Under the pieces are notes generated by a model, which was not told the origin of the DNA, made no database searches, and worked only from the letters and a program-made list of their open reading frames with translations. A program made the translations under genes and the position numbers. Positions 7,929 through 16,692 of a stretch of DNA of 64,000 nucleotides are shown piece after piece. Each line of letters opens with the position of its first letter. The first letter of the stretch is position 1. Source of the stretch: Deltaproteobacteria bacterium (GTDB taxonomy: Bacteria > Desulfobacterota > Binatia > UTPRO1). The stretch spans positions 1-64,000 of the forward strand of contig JADYZW010000037.1 in NCBI GenBank assembly GCA_020852955.1. Direction: 5' to 3'.

Positions 7929-8876
7929 TCAGTGCGGGCGCGCCGCGGCGACACCCTCCGTGGCGCGCTCGGGACGCCACACGTCGGGCTCGAGGAAGAC
8001 GAGGCGGGCGACCGGCACGCGCGCGCGGACCGCGGCCTCGACCGCGTTCACGACGTCGGCCACGGTCCGGAGCGGCAGCTCGGGGGTGAACGCGAGCTTC
8101 GCCGCGACCAGCAGGTCGTCGGGGCCGATGTGGAGAGTCCGGAGATGGACGACGTGCGTCACGCCGCTGCCCGCCGCGAGGATGCCGCGGATGGTCTCGA
8201 CCGTTTCGGGGTCGGCGGCCTCGCCGATGATGAGGCTCTTCATCTCGACCGCCAGGACGACGGCGATGACGCCGAGGAGGAGCCCGATCGCGACGCTCCC
8301 GAGCGCGTCCCAGCGCGGGTTGCCGGTCGCGAGCGCGAGCCCGACCCCCGCGGCGGCGAAGAGGAGGCCGAGGAGCGCGCCGACGTCCTCGAGCAGCACG
8401 ACCGGCAGCTCGGGCAGCTTGGTGTGGCGGATGAACCACCACCAGCCGCGGCGGCCACGGAGCGGGCGCGCTTCGTGGATCGCGGTCCGGAGCGAGAACG
8501 CTTCGAGGGCGATGGCGATAGCGAGGACGACGAGCGCCCACTCGGGCGCCGACAGCGCGTGCGGGTGGAGGAGCTTTTCGACGCCTTCGACGATCGCGAA
8601 CAGCGCGCCGAGCGAGAACAGCACGAGCGCGACGACGAAGGCCCAGAAGTAGCGCTCGCGTCCGAAGCCGAACGGGTGCTCGACGGTCGGGGTCCGGCGC
8701 GCCCGCGCCGATCCGAGCAGGAGGAGCGCCTGGTTCCCGGTGTCGGCGAGCGAATGGACGCTCTCGGCGAGCATCGAGGCGGCGCCGGTGAAGACGAAGG
8801 CGACGAGCTTCGCGAGCGCGATCCCGAGGTTCGCGAGGAAGGCGGCGACGATGGCGCGCCGGCTGCCTTCGGTCAT
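7929..8876 (-). CDS. Cation diffusion facilitator (CDF) family transporter
   Basis: Membrane protein of 315 aa that probably exports divalent metal by proton antiport. Hydrophobic helices alternate as expected for a six-helix CDF. The first metal-site helix carries AESVHSLADTGNQ (the HxxxD pair) and the fifth carries LEDVGALLG. The C-terminal cytoplasmic domain ends in the VARLVFLEPD strand seen in CDF proteins. Metal choice (Zn, Mn, Fe, Co) is not readable. The next minus-strand gene upstream is a small basic protein 31 bases away. Confidence 0.85.
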   Translation of the reverse strand: MTEGSRRAIVAAFLANLGIALAKLVAFVFTGAASMLAESVHSLADTGNQALLLLGSARARRTPTVEHPFGFGRERYFWAFVVALVLFSLGALFAIVEGVEKLLHPHALSAPEWALVVLAIAIALEAFSLRTAIHEARPLRGRRGWWWFIRHTKLPELPVVLLEDVGALLGLLFAAAGVGLALATGNPRWDALGSVAIGLLLGVIAVVLAVEMKSLIIGEAADPETVETIRGILAAGSGVTHVVHLRTLHIGPDDLLVAAKLAFTPELPLRTVADVVNAVEAAVRARVPVARLVFLEPDVWRPERATEGVAAARPH

Positions 8877-8907
8877 GGCGGACCGCCGGAGGCTGGGTGG
8901 CCGGCGC

Positions 8908-9048
8908 TCAGCTGGCGGCGGACTTCGCTGGCGCTCCGGCGGCCTTTCCGGTCCACGACTTGCGGAGCGCCCGCATCTCCTCGCGCTTGGCGATCTTCTG
9001 CCGGCGCTGCTTGTTGAAGCGCCCCTTGTCTCCCGTGACTCGTCCCAT
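8908..9048 (-). CDS. 46-aa basic protein, MGRVTGDKGRFNK type
   Basis: Short Lys/Arg-rich protein beginning MGRVTGDKGRFNKQRR and continuing QKIAKREEMRALRK. AAAGGA lies about 10 bases before the ATG at 9048, which supports translation. I have the impression of similar small proteins in delta-type proteobacteria but cannot name a family. The charge and helix pattern suggest RNA or ribosome binding (inference). It sits between a CDF transporter and an MFS gene, all on the minus strand. Confidence 0.55.
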   Translation of the reverse strand: MGRVTGDKGRFNKQRRQKIAKREEMRALRKSWTGKAAGAPAKSAAS

Positions 9049-9126
9049 GGCTCGATTCCTTTCGGCGCGCGGAGCGCGCGGAACGCAAGGGCATCGCACA
9101 CTCGACGCGTCCGCGCCAGCGGCGGC

Positions 9127-10335
9127 TCAGGAGCGGCGCGCGAGCCGGCCGGCGCGAGCGACGATGGCGACGGCCAGAAGGAAGCCGACGGCCGTCAGGA
9201 GGAGCGCGGTATGGAGGCTGCCGGTCGCGTCGGAGGTCCAGCCGACCACGAACGGCCCGAGGGCGCTCCCGAGGCCGCCGAGGAAGAACACGTTCAGGGC
9301 CGCCGCCGTCCCGTGGCGCTCGTTCGGGACGATGCGCACGAGGAGCGTCTGGAGCGCGGGGAAGAACGCGTAGATGGTGACGGACGCGAGGAGGCCGACC
9401 GGGACGAAGAGGAGAGGGGTGGCGAGGTTGATGGTCGCGACGATGAGCGGAGCGGCCAGGAGGCCGCTCCCGATCGCCACGTCGAGCTCTCCCGCCGTTC
9501 GGGCGCGGCCGCGCCGGTCGGCCAGCATTCCGCCGAGCACGCTGCCGGCCACGCCGCCGACGAGCGCGGCGGCGCCGAAGAGGAGGCCCGCGCCCGTGAC
9601 GTCGAGATCGTGATGGCGGACGAAGAACGACGGCACCCACGCGGCGTAGCCGATGCCCGAGGCCATCGCGGTCATGCCGGCGAGCCAGAGCACGGTGAGG
9701 CGCGGATCGGCGAGGAGCGCGCGAACGACCGTGGCCGGATGCTCGTGCGGGCGGTCGCGGCGGGTCCGGCGAGCCTCGGGCAGGGTCAGCACGAGCGGCA
9801 CGAGGAGGAGCCCGCTGCCGCCGTACAGGAAGAATACCGCGCGCCAGCCGAGCAGCTCGGCGAGCCGGCCGCCCAGGCCGACGCCGAGTCCGGCGCCGAT
9901 CGCGGCCGACATGCCGTAGAGGCCGAGCGCCCGCCCGCGGCGCTCGGGCGGGAAGCGCTCGCCGATGAGCGAGACGGCGCACGGAAAGAGGCTCGCCTCG
10001 CCGATGCCGGTGAAGAAGCGCGCCCAGAAGAGCGTGGTGAAGTCGGTGGCGATCCCCCCCGCGGCGGTCGCTACGCTCCAGGTGGTGAGGCCGAAGGCCA
10101 CGACGCGCACCCGCGTCCAGCGGTCGGCCGCGAACCCGAAGAAGAAACCCGTCACCGCGTAGATCAAGGAGAACGCCAGGCCGCCCACGATCCCGAGCTC
10201 CGTGTCGGTGAGGCCGAGCTCGGCGCGGATGCCGGGGAACAGGATCGGCACGACCTGGCGATCCGCCCAGTTGATCGTGCTGGCGAGGGTGAGGACGATG
10301 AGCAGCCAGGTCCGGTCGCGCCGGTCGCCGCTCAT
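9127..10335 (-). CDS. Major facilitator superfamily transporter
   Basis: A 402-aa membrane protein with about 12 hydrophobic segments. It opens with LTLASTINWADRQVVPILFPGIRAELGLTDTELGIVGG, typical of the anion/organic-acid (ACS-like or spinster-like) MFS branch. The loop 2-3 motif FGFAADRWTRVRVV (GxxxDRxxRR type) is present. The ATG overlaps the stop of the upstream CNNM/CorC gene (ATGA). Substrate unknown. It most likely carries an organic anion or other metabolite. Confidence 0.85.
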   Translation of the reverse strand: MSGDRRDRTWLLIVLTLASTINWADRQVVPILFPGIRAELGLTDTELGIVGGLAFSLIYAVTGFFFGFAADRWTRVRVVAFGLTTWSVATAAGGIATDFTTLFWARFFTGIGEASLFPCAVSLIGERFPPERRGRALGLYGMSAAIGAGLGVGLGGRLAELLGWRAVFFLYGGSGLLLVPLVLTLPEARRTRRDRPHEHPATVVRALLADPRLTVLWLAGMTAMASGIGYAAWVPSFFVRHHDLDVTGAGLLFGAAALVGGVAGSVLGGMLADRRGRARTAGELDVAIGSGLLAAPLIVATINLATPLLFVPVGLLASVTIYAFFPALQTLLVRIVPNERHGTAAALNVFFLGGLGSALGPFVVGWTSDATGSLHTALLLTAVGFLLAVAIVARAGRLARRS

Positions 10336-11624
10336 GTCCCGCTCGGTCGGACGACACGCACGAGGCGGACGAGGTGGGGGGACGCGTCGAGCACCTCGAG
10401 GCGCGTGCCGTCGGGCGCAGTGAGCGTGGCGCCGCGCTGCGGGATGCCGCCGGCGAGTGCGAGGCAATAGCCGGCGACCGTCGAGTAGTCCGCGTCCTCG
10501 GGGAGATCCGTGCCGAGCTCGCGGTTGAGCTCGCGGATCGGGGCGTACCCGCGGACGATCGCGCGCCCGTCGGCTTCGAGGCGAACGAACTCCTCCGCCT
10601 CCTCGTCCTCGTCCGTCGAGAGGACGCCGAGCACCTCCTCGATGAGGTCGCGGAGCGTGAGGAGCCCGGAGAGCCCGCCGTGCTCGTCGACGACGAAGGC
10701 GATCGCGGTGCGTCGCGTGCGCATCTCCTCCAGGATCTGGGTCGCGCGGGTGCTCTCGGGCAGGAAGAGCGGGGGGCGGATGAGGTCCTCGAGCACGACC
10801 AGGCGCCCTTCCCAGGCGAGGGCGAGCACGTCCTTGGCGCTCACGTAGCCGACGATGTTGTCGAGCGATCCATCGTAGACGGGCATGCGGGAATGCCCGT
10901 CCTCGAGGAGGACCTGCTTGACCTCCTCGAAGGTGGCGTGGCGCGGGATAGCGTCGATGCGGTTGCGCGGCAGCATGATCTCGCCAGCCGTGAGGAGGCC
11001 GAAGTCGAGGGCTCGTGACGCGATCTCGCTCGTCTCCTCGTCGAGGGCGCCGGTCTTGCCCGCCTGCTCGACGAGCTCCTGCAGCTCCTCGGGGGAGAGG
11101 CGAGACTCCGAGAAGGTCGTGCGGTCGCCGAACGGCCGCAAGACGAGATTCGAACTCGCCGTCAGCACCCGCACGGCGGGCCCGACGAGCCAGGCGATGG
11201 TCCACAGCAGCGGACCGAGGAAGAGCGCGTAGCGTTCGGCGTGGCGGAGCGCGAGCGACTTCGGCACGAGCTCTCCGAGAACGATCGAGAGGTAGGAGAT
11301 CGTAGCGACCACCAGCACGAGGGCGGCGATCTCGGCGCCGCGGGCCGGAACCCCGAGCTGCCCGAAGGCCGTCCCCAGGGTGTTCGCCGTCGTCGCGCCG
11401 CCGAGCGCCGCCGCGGCCGCGCCGACCACGGTGATGCCGATCTGGACCGTCGCGAGGAAACGTTCGGGCTGGTTGCGCAGCAGGTGGACGGCGCGGGCGC
11501 GGCGCGAGCCGGCGTCGACGAGCTGCTGCAACCGGGTGTCGCGGATGGTGAGGATCGCGATCTCGGCGCCGGAGAAGACGCCGTTCAGGAGGACGAGGAT
11601 CAGGATCGCGAGGAGCTCCGTCAT
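10332..11624 (-). CDS. CNNM/CorC family membrane protein with CBS pair (HlyC/CorC type)
   Basis: A 430-aa protein with three parts. The N-terminal DUF21/CNNM membrane domain (about 1-190) contains NGVFSGAEIAILTI and SIVLGELVPKSLAL. Two CBS domains (about 200-340) carry EIMLPRNRIDAIPRHA and VVDEHGGLSGLLTLRDL. A C-terminal CorC/HlyC FAD-like transporter-associated domain (about 345-430) contains DYSTVAGYCL. Such proteins are linked to Mg2+ or cation homeostasis; older names call them haemolysins. It is co-transcribed with the MFS gene, which it overlaps by 4 bases. Confidence 0.88.
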   Translation of the reverse strand: MTELLAILILVLLNGVFSGAEIAILTIRDTRLQQLVDAGSRRARAVHLLRNQPERFLATVQIGITVVGAAAAALGGATTANTLGTAFGQLGVPARGAEIAALVLVVATISYLSIVLGELVPKSLALRHAERYALFLGPLLWTIAWLVGPAVRVLTASSNLVLRPFGDRTTFSESRLSPEELQELVEQAGKTGALDEETSEIASRALDFGLLTAGEIMLPRNRIDAIPRHATFEEVKQVLLEDGHSRMPVYDGSLDNIVGYVSAKDVLALAWEGRLVVLEDLIRPPLFLPESTRATQILEEMRTRRTAIAFVVDEHGGLSGLLTLRDLIEEVLGVLSTDEDEEAEEFVRLEADGRAIVRGYAPIRELNRELGTDLPEDADYSTVAGYCLALAGGIPQRGATLTAPDGTRLEVLDASPHLVRLVRVVRPSGT

Positions 11625-11927
11625 CGAGGGCCGCTGATCGTCGAGCCGACCCCACAAGCGGAGTCGGCCACGACGCACGGGATGCGGCTGCGAACCGCGT
11701 GCTCGCCCCTCCCTCGGGCGGCGTAGCCGCTGGGTACGCCGCGGCGGTCGGAACCTGCGCTTGCGGCTTCCGCTCGCACCCCGCGCGTCTCGCTGTCGCC
11801 CCTCACGTGTGGGAGAGGCTCTTAGCACCGCCCTGGACCTCGTGGCGACCACCCGAGGCGGGCGGCCGCACCCGCGATCGCAGGACGGTTCCGGAACGCG
11901 GCGCCGACGCGCCCGCGTCGCGCGATG
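11625..11927. other. Intergenic region with small inverted repeat
   Basis: These 303 bases lie downstream of the secreted dehydrogenase-like gene and upstream of the CNNM gene, both on the minus strand. An 8-base inverted repeat GCGGCGTA/TACGCCGC at 11718-11725 and 11735-11742 could be a terminator for the upstream gene. I see no credible coding sequence or RNA gene. Confidence 0.35.
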
Positions 11928-14900
11928 TCAGGGCGGCGGGAGGATCGTGAGCGTGAAGGGGCCGCGCTTGCCGTTGTAGCCGTCGAGCACGATCACGTAG
12001 GTCTCTCCGGCGACGACGGAGAGGGAGACCCGGGAGCCGTGGCGCGCGCTGCCCGCGGTCGCGCATCCCGTGGTGTCGTCGTTGCACGCGAGCTCGGCGC
12101 CGGCGCAGCCGGACGCCCGGACGAAGAGCACCGTGTCGAAGGCCGTGTCCGACGCGCCGCACGTCGACAGCTCGGCGGCGCCGGAGGTCGAGGGCGTCCA
12201 GGCGAAGACCGCCTCGGGCGCGTTACCGCTCGTGGCGCAGGCGGCGCCGACCGCGCTCGCCGCCCCCGTCGTGTCGCCGGTGAACGTTCCTCCCTCGGCC
12301 GGGAGCACGACCGGCTGCGCGCACGTTCCGCTCGGTGCCCCCGCCGTCGGCGACGCCCTCGGTGTGGCGGTCGGGCTCGGCCCGGGCGTCGCGACGCTCG
12401 TCGGCGTCGCCGCGTCCGGTGCGACGATGGTGAGCGCGAAGTCGCCGGTACGGCCGCCGTAGCCGTCGACGACCACGTAGTAGGTGCGGCCGGCGACGAC
12501 GCTCGGCGTGAGCCGCGATCCGTGATGGCCGCTTGGCTCGCTCGTGAAGCAGCCGGGTCCGTCGTCGTTGCACGCGATCTCCGGGCCGGAGCCGCAGGCG
12601 TCCTCGCGGAGGTAGAGGACGGTGTCGTAGCCCGTGCCGAGGCCGTCGCAGGTCTGCACGAGGGCGGAGCCGCTCGTCGTCGGCGTCCAGGCGAAGACGC
12701 GCTCGGGCGCGTCGCCGGTTGCCGCGCAGGCGCCGGCGAGCGCGCCGACGCCGCTCGTCGATCCCGTGAACGTGCCACCGGCGGCGGGAACGACGATCGG
12801 GCTCTCACAGCTTCCGGCGGGTGTCGCGGTGCTGGTCGGGGTCGGGGATCTGGTCGCCGTCGGGGTCGCCGTGACGGTCGGCGTGGCGGTTCGGGTCGGC
12901 GTCGCCGTGACGGTCGGCGTGGCGGTTCGGGTCGGGGTCGCCGTGACGGTCGGTGTGGCGGTCGTGGTCGGCGTCGCCGTGACGGTCGGTGTGGCGGTTC
13001 GGGTCGGGGTCGCCGTGACGGTCGGTGTGGCGGTTCGGGTCGGCGTCGGCGTCAGCGAGATCGGCTCGAAGAGGGCGACGTAGCTCGTCGTCGCGCTCGA
13101 AGCGACGACGTCGTGGCTCCGCGCGCCCCCGTCCGACCACGACACGAACGCGTACGTGACGCCGCCGAGCTCCTGGGGCGACGTGGTCAGGAGCGTGAAC
13201 GCGCTGCCGACGATCTCGGTCTTGAGGAAAGGCGTCGTCGTGCTGGTCGTTCCCGCCGTGGCGACCAGGCCCGCGGGGTCGGTGCCGATGCCGAGATCGA
13301 CGGTCTCGGGCTGGAGCGAGACGCTGGTCGTGCGGCTGAGTCCGCCCGCGTCGGTCGCCGTGAGCCGGAGCTCGAGGTGGGTCGGGTAGTCGTGCTGGGG
13401 AGCCGTGAACGATCCCGAGGCGACCCCCTCGAACGTCTGCACCGTGTGCTCGTGGCAGTTCGACGGACAGTGCTGGACCACGAGCGTCCACGTCAGCGCC
13501 GACGCGGCGAGCGCGCCCTCCTCCGGATCGGTGGCCGTCCCGGAAAAGGTGACGACGGTTCCGGCCTGCCACGTCGTCGCGCCGGTTGGTGCGAGGATCG
13601 ACGGTGTCGGGCGCGTATTGCCCGCGGTGATCGCGACCGACGCGACCGCGGTGGCGCCGTGTGGATCGGTTACGCGGAGGCGCACCGTGCGCGTTCCGGG
13701 GCCCGCGTAGGTGAACTGCGGCGCCGGCAGGGTCGAGTCGCCGAACGTTCCGTTGCCGTCGATGTCCCAGCTGAAGGCGAGCGTGTCGCCGGGGTCGGGG
13801 TCGCTCGAGTCCGTGCCGTCGAACTGGACCGTGAGGGGCGTCGGTCCGTCCGTCTTGTCGACGTCGAGGACCGCGATCGGCGGCTGGCTCACGGCCACGT
13901 AGCTCACCCGCATGAGGCGGCCGCCGGTGATGTCGACGTAGAAGAGGTCGCCGCCGGGTCCGATCTTGAGGTCGACCGGCGTCGCCGCTCCCGCGACGAA
14001 CGTGAGGCGCCGGGTCATGTCGGGCTCGCCGTCGGGGCCGAGGGGTGCCGCCCAGATGCAGTTCCGCGAGTAGTCGGCGAAGAAGAGCGCCCCGTCATAG
14101 GCGGTCGGGTAGCCGCCCGTTCCGTAGAAGGCGAGGCCGGTGATCGCGGAGCTCCCGGTGCTGCAGGTCTCCCCCGGAACGACGGTCTCGGCGTGCGCGT
14201 AGGCGAAGGCAGGGTCGGTGACGCTGCCGGGCGCCGCGGCGAGCGCCGAGCAGATCGTCGAGGTCCAGTAGTAGTTCGGCTGGAGGGCGAGGCCTTCCCA
14301 GCAGGGCCAGCCGAAGTTCTCGACGAGGATGTCCCCGGTGTGTCCGATGCGATCGATCTCCTCCCAGTTGTCCCAGCCGACGTCGCCGATCCAGAGCTCG
14401 TTCGTGCCGGGGCGCGCCGCCAGCCGGAACGGGTTCCGGAGGCCGTACGCGATGATCGGGTCGTCGCCGGCGTCCGCGTTGCCGACGAGCGGATTGTCCG
14501 GCATGGGCGTGCCGTCCACCGGATCCAGCCGGATGACGCTGCCGTCGTAGCTGACCGGATCGCCGCTCGTGAACGGGTCCTGGCTGCGGAGTGCGCCGCC
14601 CTCCGACGTCGGCTGCGTCGGCGTGGCGCCTACGCCGGGCGGATCGCCGCAGGGGTTGGCGGTCGGGAAGCCCTGTTGGCCGTAGTCGGCGAAGTTGAAG
14701 CTCGCGCCGTCGCCGCCGCTCACGTAGAGCGCGCCGTCGGACCCGAACGCGATCGTGCCGATCGAGTGGCTCGGATACTGCTGGCACCAGTTCTCGACGA
14801 AGACCTGCTCGGCGCCGGTCATGACGTTGCCGGCGGCGGTGAGGCGCGAGACCCGGCCGGCAACGAGGCAGCCGTCGGTCGTATCGCCGGGCGGATTCGG

Positions 14901-15332
14901 ACAGCCGTCGAAGGTCGTGCCGAAGTAGCCCCAGCGCGGCGGGGTGCCACCGATCGCCGCGTCGAGCGTGTAGAGGACGTACACGTAGGGGACGGTCGGG
15001 AAGTTCGGGTGCAGTGCGAGGCCGAGGAGGCCGCGGTCCCAGAAGTTGTGGGTGTTGGTGCGGAGGTCGGCGAAGACGTCGGGCGTCGGGTCGTTCAGGT
15101 CTTCGAAGACCTTGATGAGGCCGCTCTTCTCCGCGACGAAGACGCGGCCGTCGCTCGCGAACTGTACGGCGGTCGGGAACGCCAGGCCGCTCAGCGCGAC
15201 CGATTCCTGGAAGCCGCTCGGCAGCGTCGCGCCGTCGGCGCCGACCGCGGCGGCGAGGACGGCGCAGAACGCCGACAGGAGGCGCCTGCGCGAGCGTCGG
15301 CGGGGGCGCGGGGGGCGGGCGATCGGGGACAT
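11928..15332 (-). CDS. Secreted sorbosone/glucose dehydrogenase-like beta-propeller with PKD, Thr-Pro stalk and two PPC-like domains
   Basis: Large exported protein of 1134 aa. A twin-Arg-rich leader (RRRSRRRLLSAF) precedes the signal helix. The beta-propeller (about 35-480) matches PQQ-type sugar/sorbosone dehydrogenases: GLLGLALHPNF, YVSGGDGAS, AYGLRNPFRLA, WIGDVGWDNWEEID. A PKD domain (about 495-590) and an Ig-like region follow. Next comes a Thr-Pro stalk from a 36-base tandem repeat, and then two copies of a PPC-like beta domain with Cys pairs (FAWTPTTSG and FAWTPSTSG). The ATG at 15332 is used because upstream sequence is charged and precedes the leader. It is probably extracellular or surface-bound. 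Cofactor use is not proven. Confidence 0.8.
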   Translation of the reverse strand: MSPIARPPRPRRRSRRRLLSAFCAVLAAAVGADGATLPSGFQESVALSGLAFPTAVQFASDGRVFVAEKSGLIKVFEDLNDPTPDVFADLRTNTHNFWDRGLLGLALHPNFPTVPYVYVLYTLDAAIGGTPPRWGYFGTTFDGCPNPPGDTTDGCLVAGRVSRLTAAGNVMTGAEQVFVENWCQQYPSHSIGTIAFGSDGALYVSGGDGASFNFADYGQQGFPTANPCGDPPGVGATPTQPTSEGGALRSQDPFTSGDPVSYDGSVIRLDPVDGTPMPDNPLVGNADAGDDPIIAYGLRNPFRLAARPGTNELWIGDVGWDNWEEIDRIGHTGDILVENFGWPCWEGLALQPNYYWTSTICSALAAAPGSVTDPAFAYAHAETVVPGETCSTGSSAITGLAFYGTGGYPTAYDGALFFADYSRNCIWAAPLGPDGEPDMTRRLTFVAGAATPVDLKIGPGGDLFYVDITGGRLMRVSYVAVSQPPIAVLDVDKTDGPTPLTVQFDGTDSSDPDPGDTLAFSWDIDGNGTFGDSTLPAPQFTYAGPGTRTVRLRVTDPHGATAVASVAITAGNTRPTPSILAPTGATTWQAGTVVTFSGTATDPEEGALAASALTWTLVVQHCPSNCHEHTVQTFEGVASGSFTAPQHDYPTHLELRLTATDAGGLSRTTSVSLQPETVDLGIGTDPAGLVATAGTTSTTTPFLKTEIVGSAFTLLTTSPQELGGVTYAFVSWSDGGARSHDVVASSATTSYVALFEPISLTPTPTRTATPTVTATPTRTATPTVTATPTTTATPTVTATPTRTATPTVTATPTRTATPTVTATPTATRSPTPTSTATPAGSCESPIVVPAAGGTFTGSTSGVGALAGACAATGDAPERVFAWTPTTSGSALVQTCDGLGTGYDTVLYLREDACGSGPEIACNDDGPGCFTSEPSGHHGSRLTPSVVAGRTYYVVVDGYGGRTGDFALTIVAPDAATPTSVATPGPSPTATPRASPTAGAPSGTCAQPVVLPAEGGTFTGDTTGAASAVGAACATSGNAPEAVFAWTPSTSGAAELSTCGASDTAFDTVLFVRASGCAGAELACNDDTTGCATAGSARHGSRVSLSVVAGETYVIVLDGYNGKRGPFTLTILPPP
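12865..13044. repeat. Five tandem copies of a 36-bp unit coding the Thr-Pro stalk
   Basis: Five head-to-tail 36-base units, each starting GTCGCCGTGACGGTCGG on the plus strand, lie inside the secreted dehydrogenase-like gene. Each unit codes 12 residues of the TPTxTATPTVTA type. Copies differ at a few positions (GGC/GGT, TTCGGG/CGTGG). Because 36 is a multiple of 3, changes in copy number keep the frame. Confidence 0.95.
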
Positions 15333-15586
15333 CCTGAGAGCCGGATACGGTTCCGGCAGCGCCGCGGTTCGGGCGGCGCCGTCGTCCCTCAATGCGATCT
15401 CACACCGATCCTTCGCTCGCAAGTCGCCAACCGACGTCTGTGCGCCCGCGGCGGCGGCCGCGCGTCGCGCTGTGGCGGGCGCCGTGCGACGTGGCATGCG
15501 CGCTTCGGGCATGGCGTGCGACCTGGGGCGGCAAGCCGCACCAGCCGGTCCGGACCAAGGGAAACGACCGGCGCGCGATCGCAAGG

Positions 15587-15679
15587 TCAGGCGATCGCGC
15601 GCGAGGCCTTCAGGGCGGCGATCGCATCCCAGTCGTATCCGAGCTCGACGACCTTCACTCCATCCACGGGACCGGGCAT
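15587..15679 (-). pseudogene. 30-codon remnant of a CaiB/BaiF CoA-transferase (N- and C-termini fused)
   Basis: An ATG with a good ribosome site (GGAGG, 5 bases upstream) opens a 30-codon frame. The first half, MPGPVDGVKVVELG, is the usual start of a family III CoA-transferase. The second half, ELGYDWDAIAALKASRAIA, is the usual end of one. Everything between (about 370 residues) is gone. The two halves meet at the shared ELG codons (GAGCTCGG), so one deletion between short direct repeats explains the structure. It lies 20 bases after the DUF1573 gene and probably once formed the end of that operon. A misassembly is the alternative. Confidence 0.6.
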
Positions 15680-15699
15680 GGCGTCCTCCGGAAGGTTCG

Positions 15700-16692
15700 T
15701 CACAAGGTGCCGCTCACCCGTACCACGAGCGTCGGCTGCGCGGGCACGTCGGTGGCGATCGTCACTACCGCGTTGAGCGGGCCACGCCGCGTCGGACTCC
15801 CGACGTAGCGGACGGTGACGTCCCAGGCGTGCGCGTCGGGGGCGGGGCGCGCCTCGGCGGCCAGGTCGGGATCGCTCGGCTGGACCCGCAGCACGCGGAA
15901 CGCGGCGGCGTCGACGGACGCGACGCGGACGCCCGCGGTCGGGTGGTGCGCGCCGACGCGGAGCTCACGCGGCGCGGCGACGAGCGGCCCGGCGACGATG
16001 AGCGTCGACGGCAGCGCGAAGCGCGCCGCGCGCGGCGCGGTCGTCCGCAAGGTGACGGTGGCGCGGTGGATGCCGACGGGGAGGTCCGCGGCCGCCGTCA
16101 AGGTGACCCGCCAGCGGCGATGCGGCGCCGTCGGGCCGCCGGGGGCGCCGTCGGCGGGTACGAAGGTCGCGCGGAGCATCGGCGTATCATCGACCGCGGT
16201 GATCGCGAACGGTGCTTCGTCGGGCGCGCGCACCGTCAACGCGAGCGGCGCGAGCGTTCCGACCGGGGCGCGCAGCGTCGGCTGGTCGCCGGGCTCGACC
16301 ACGAGCGCGCGCACGCTCTCCGCGAGGATGGCGAGTGTGACGACGGGTTGCTTCGGATCGTCGGTGAGGACGTCCACGATCTTCTCGACGCGGCCGCGGA
16401 CGTGCGTGGTGTCGAGGACCGCCGTCACCGTGCCGCGGCCGCCCGCGGGGATCTCCTTGTCGTAGGCGGCCGTCGTACAGCCGCAGCCCGGCTTGACGGT
16501 GATCCGCAGCGGGCGCGGACCGCGGTTCCGGAGCTCGTAGGTGTGGCGGATCTCGGTGCCCGCCTCGACCCGCCCGGCGTCCCAGCGCGGCGCGAGGGCT
16601 TCGAGGGGCGGGGGGTCGGCGGGCGCCGCCCGCGGCGAGAGCAGCAGCAGCGCGACGAGGCCGGCCGCGACCCGGCGCGGCGCGGGGCTCAC
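15700..16692 (-). CDS. DUF1573 family exported protein
   Basis: A 330-aa protein with an N-terminal signal helix (VAAGLVALLLLSPRAAPA). A DUF1573 domain (about 45-130) contains VEAGTEIRHTYELRNRGPRPLRI and the conserved PGCGCTTAAYDKEIPAGG, followed by two further Ig-like beta regions. DUF1573 proteins are usually exported and of unknown role. The GTG start overlaps the stop of the acyl-CoA synthetase (GTGA), so the two are translationally coupled, which is an unusual pairing. I see no lipobox. A degraded CoA-transferase follows it. Confidence 0.8.
   Translation of the reverse strand: MSPAPRRVAAGLVALLLLSPRAAPADPPPLEALAPRWDAGRVEAGTEIRHTYELRNRGPRPLRITVKPGCGCTTAAYDKEIPAGGRGTVTAVLDTTHVRGRVEKIVDVLTDDPKQPVVTLAILAESVRALVVEPGDQPTLRAPVGTLAPLALTVRAPDEAPFAITAVDDTPMLRATFVPADGAPGGPTAPHRRWRVTLTAAADLPVGIHRATVTLRTTAPRAARFALPSTLIVAGPLVAAPRELRVGAHHPTAGVRVASVDAAAFRVLRVQPSDPDLAAEARPAPDAHAWDVTVRYVGSPTRRGPLNAVVTIATDVPAQPTLVVRVSGTL

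Noticed and set aside
12865-13044. Possible CRISPR-like repeats
   Set aside because: The 36-base units are contiguous without spacers and encode a Thr-Pro stalk in frame. No cas genes are nearby.
11925-15776. A 1283-codon plus-strand frame opposite the secreted dehydrogenase-like gene
   Set aside because: Its translation is Arg/Gly/Val-rich without domains and mirrors the minus-strand gene, which has a signal peptide, propeller, PKD and PPC-like domains. It is a high-GC antisense shadow.
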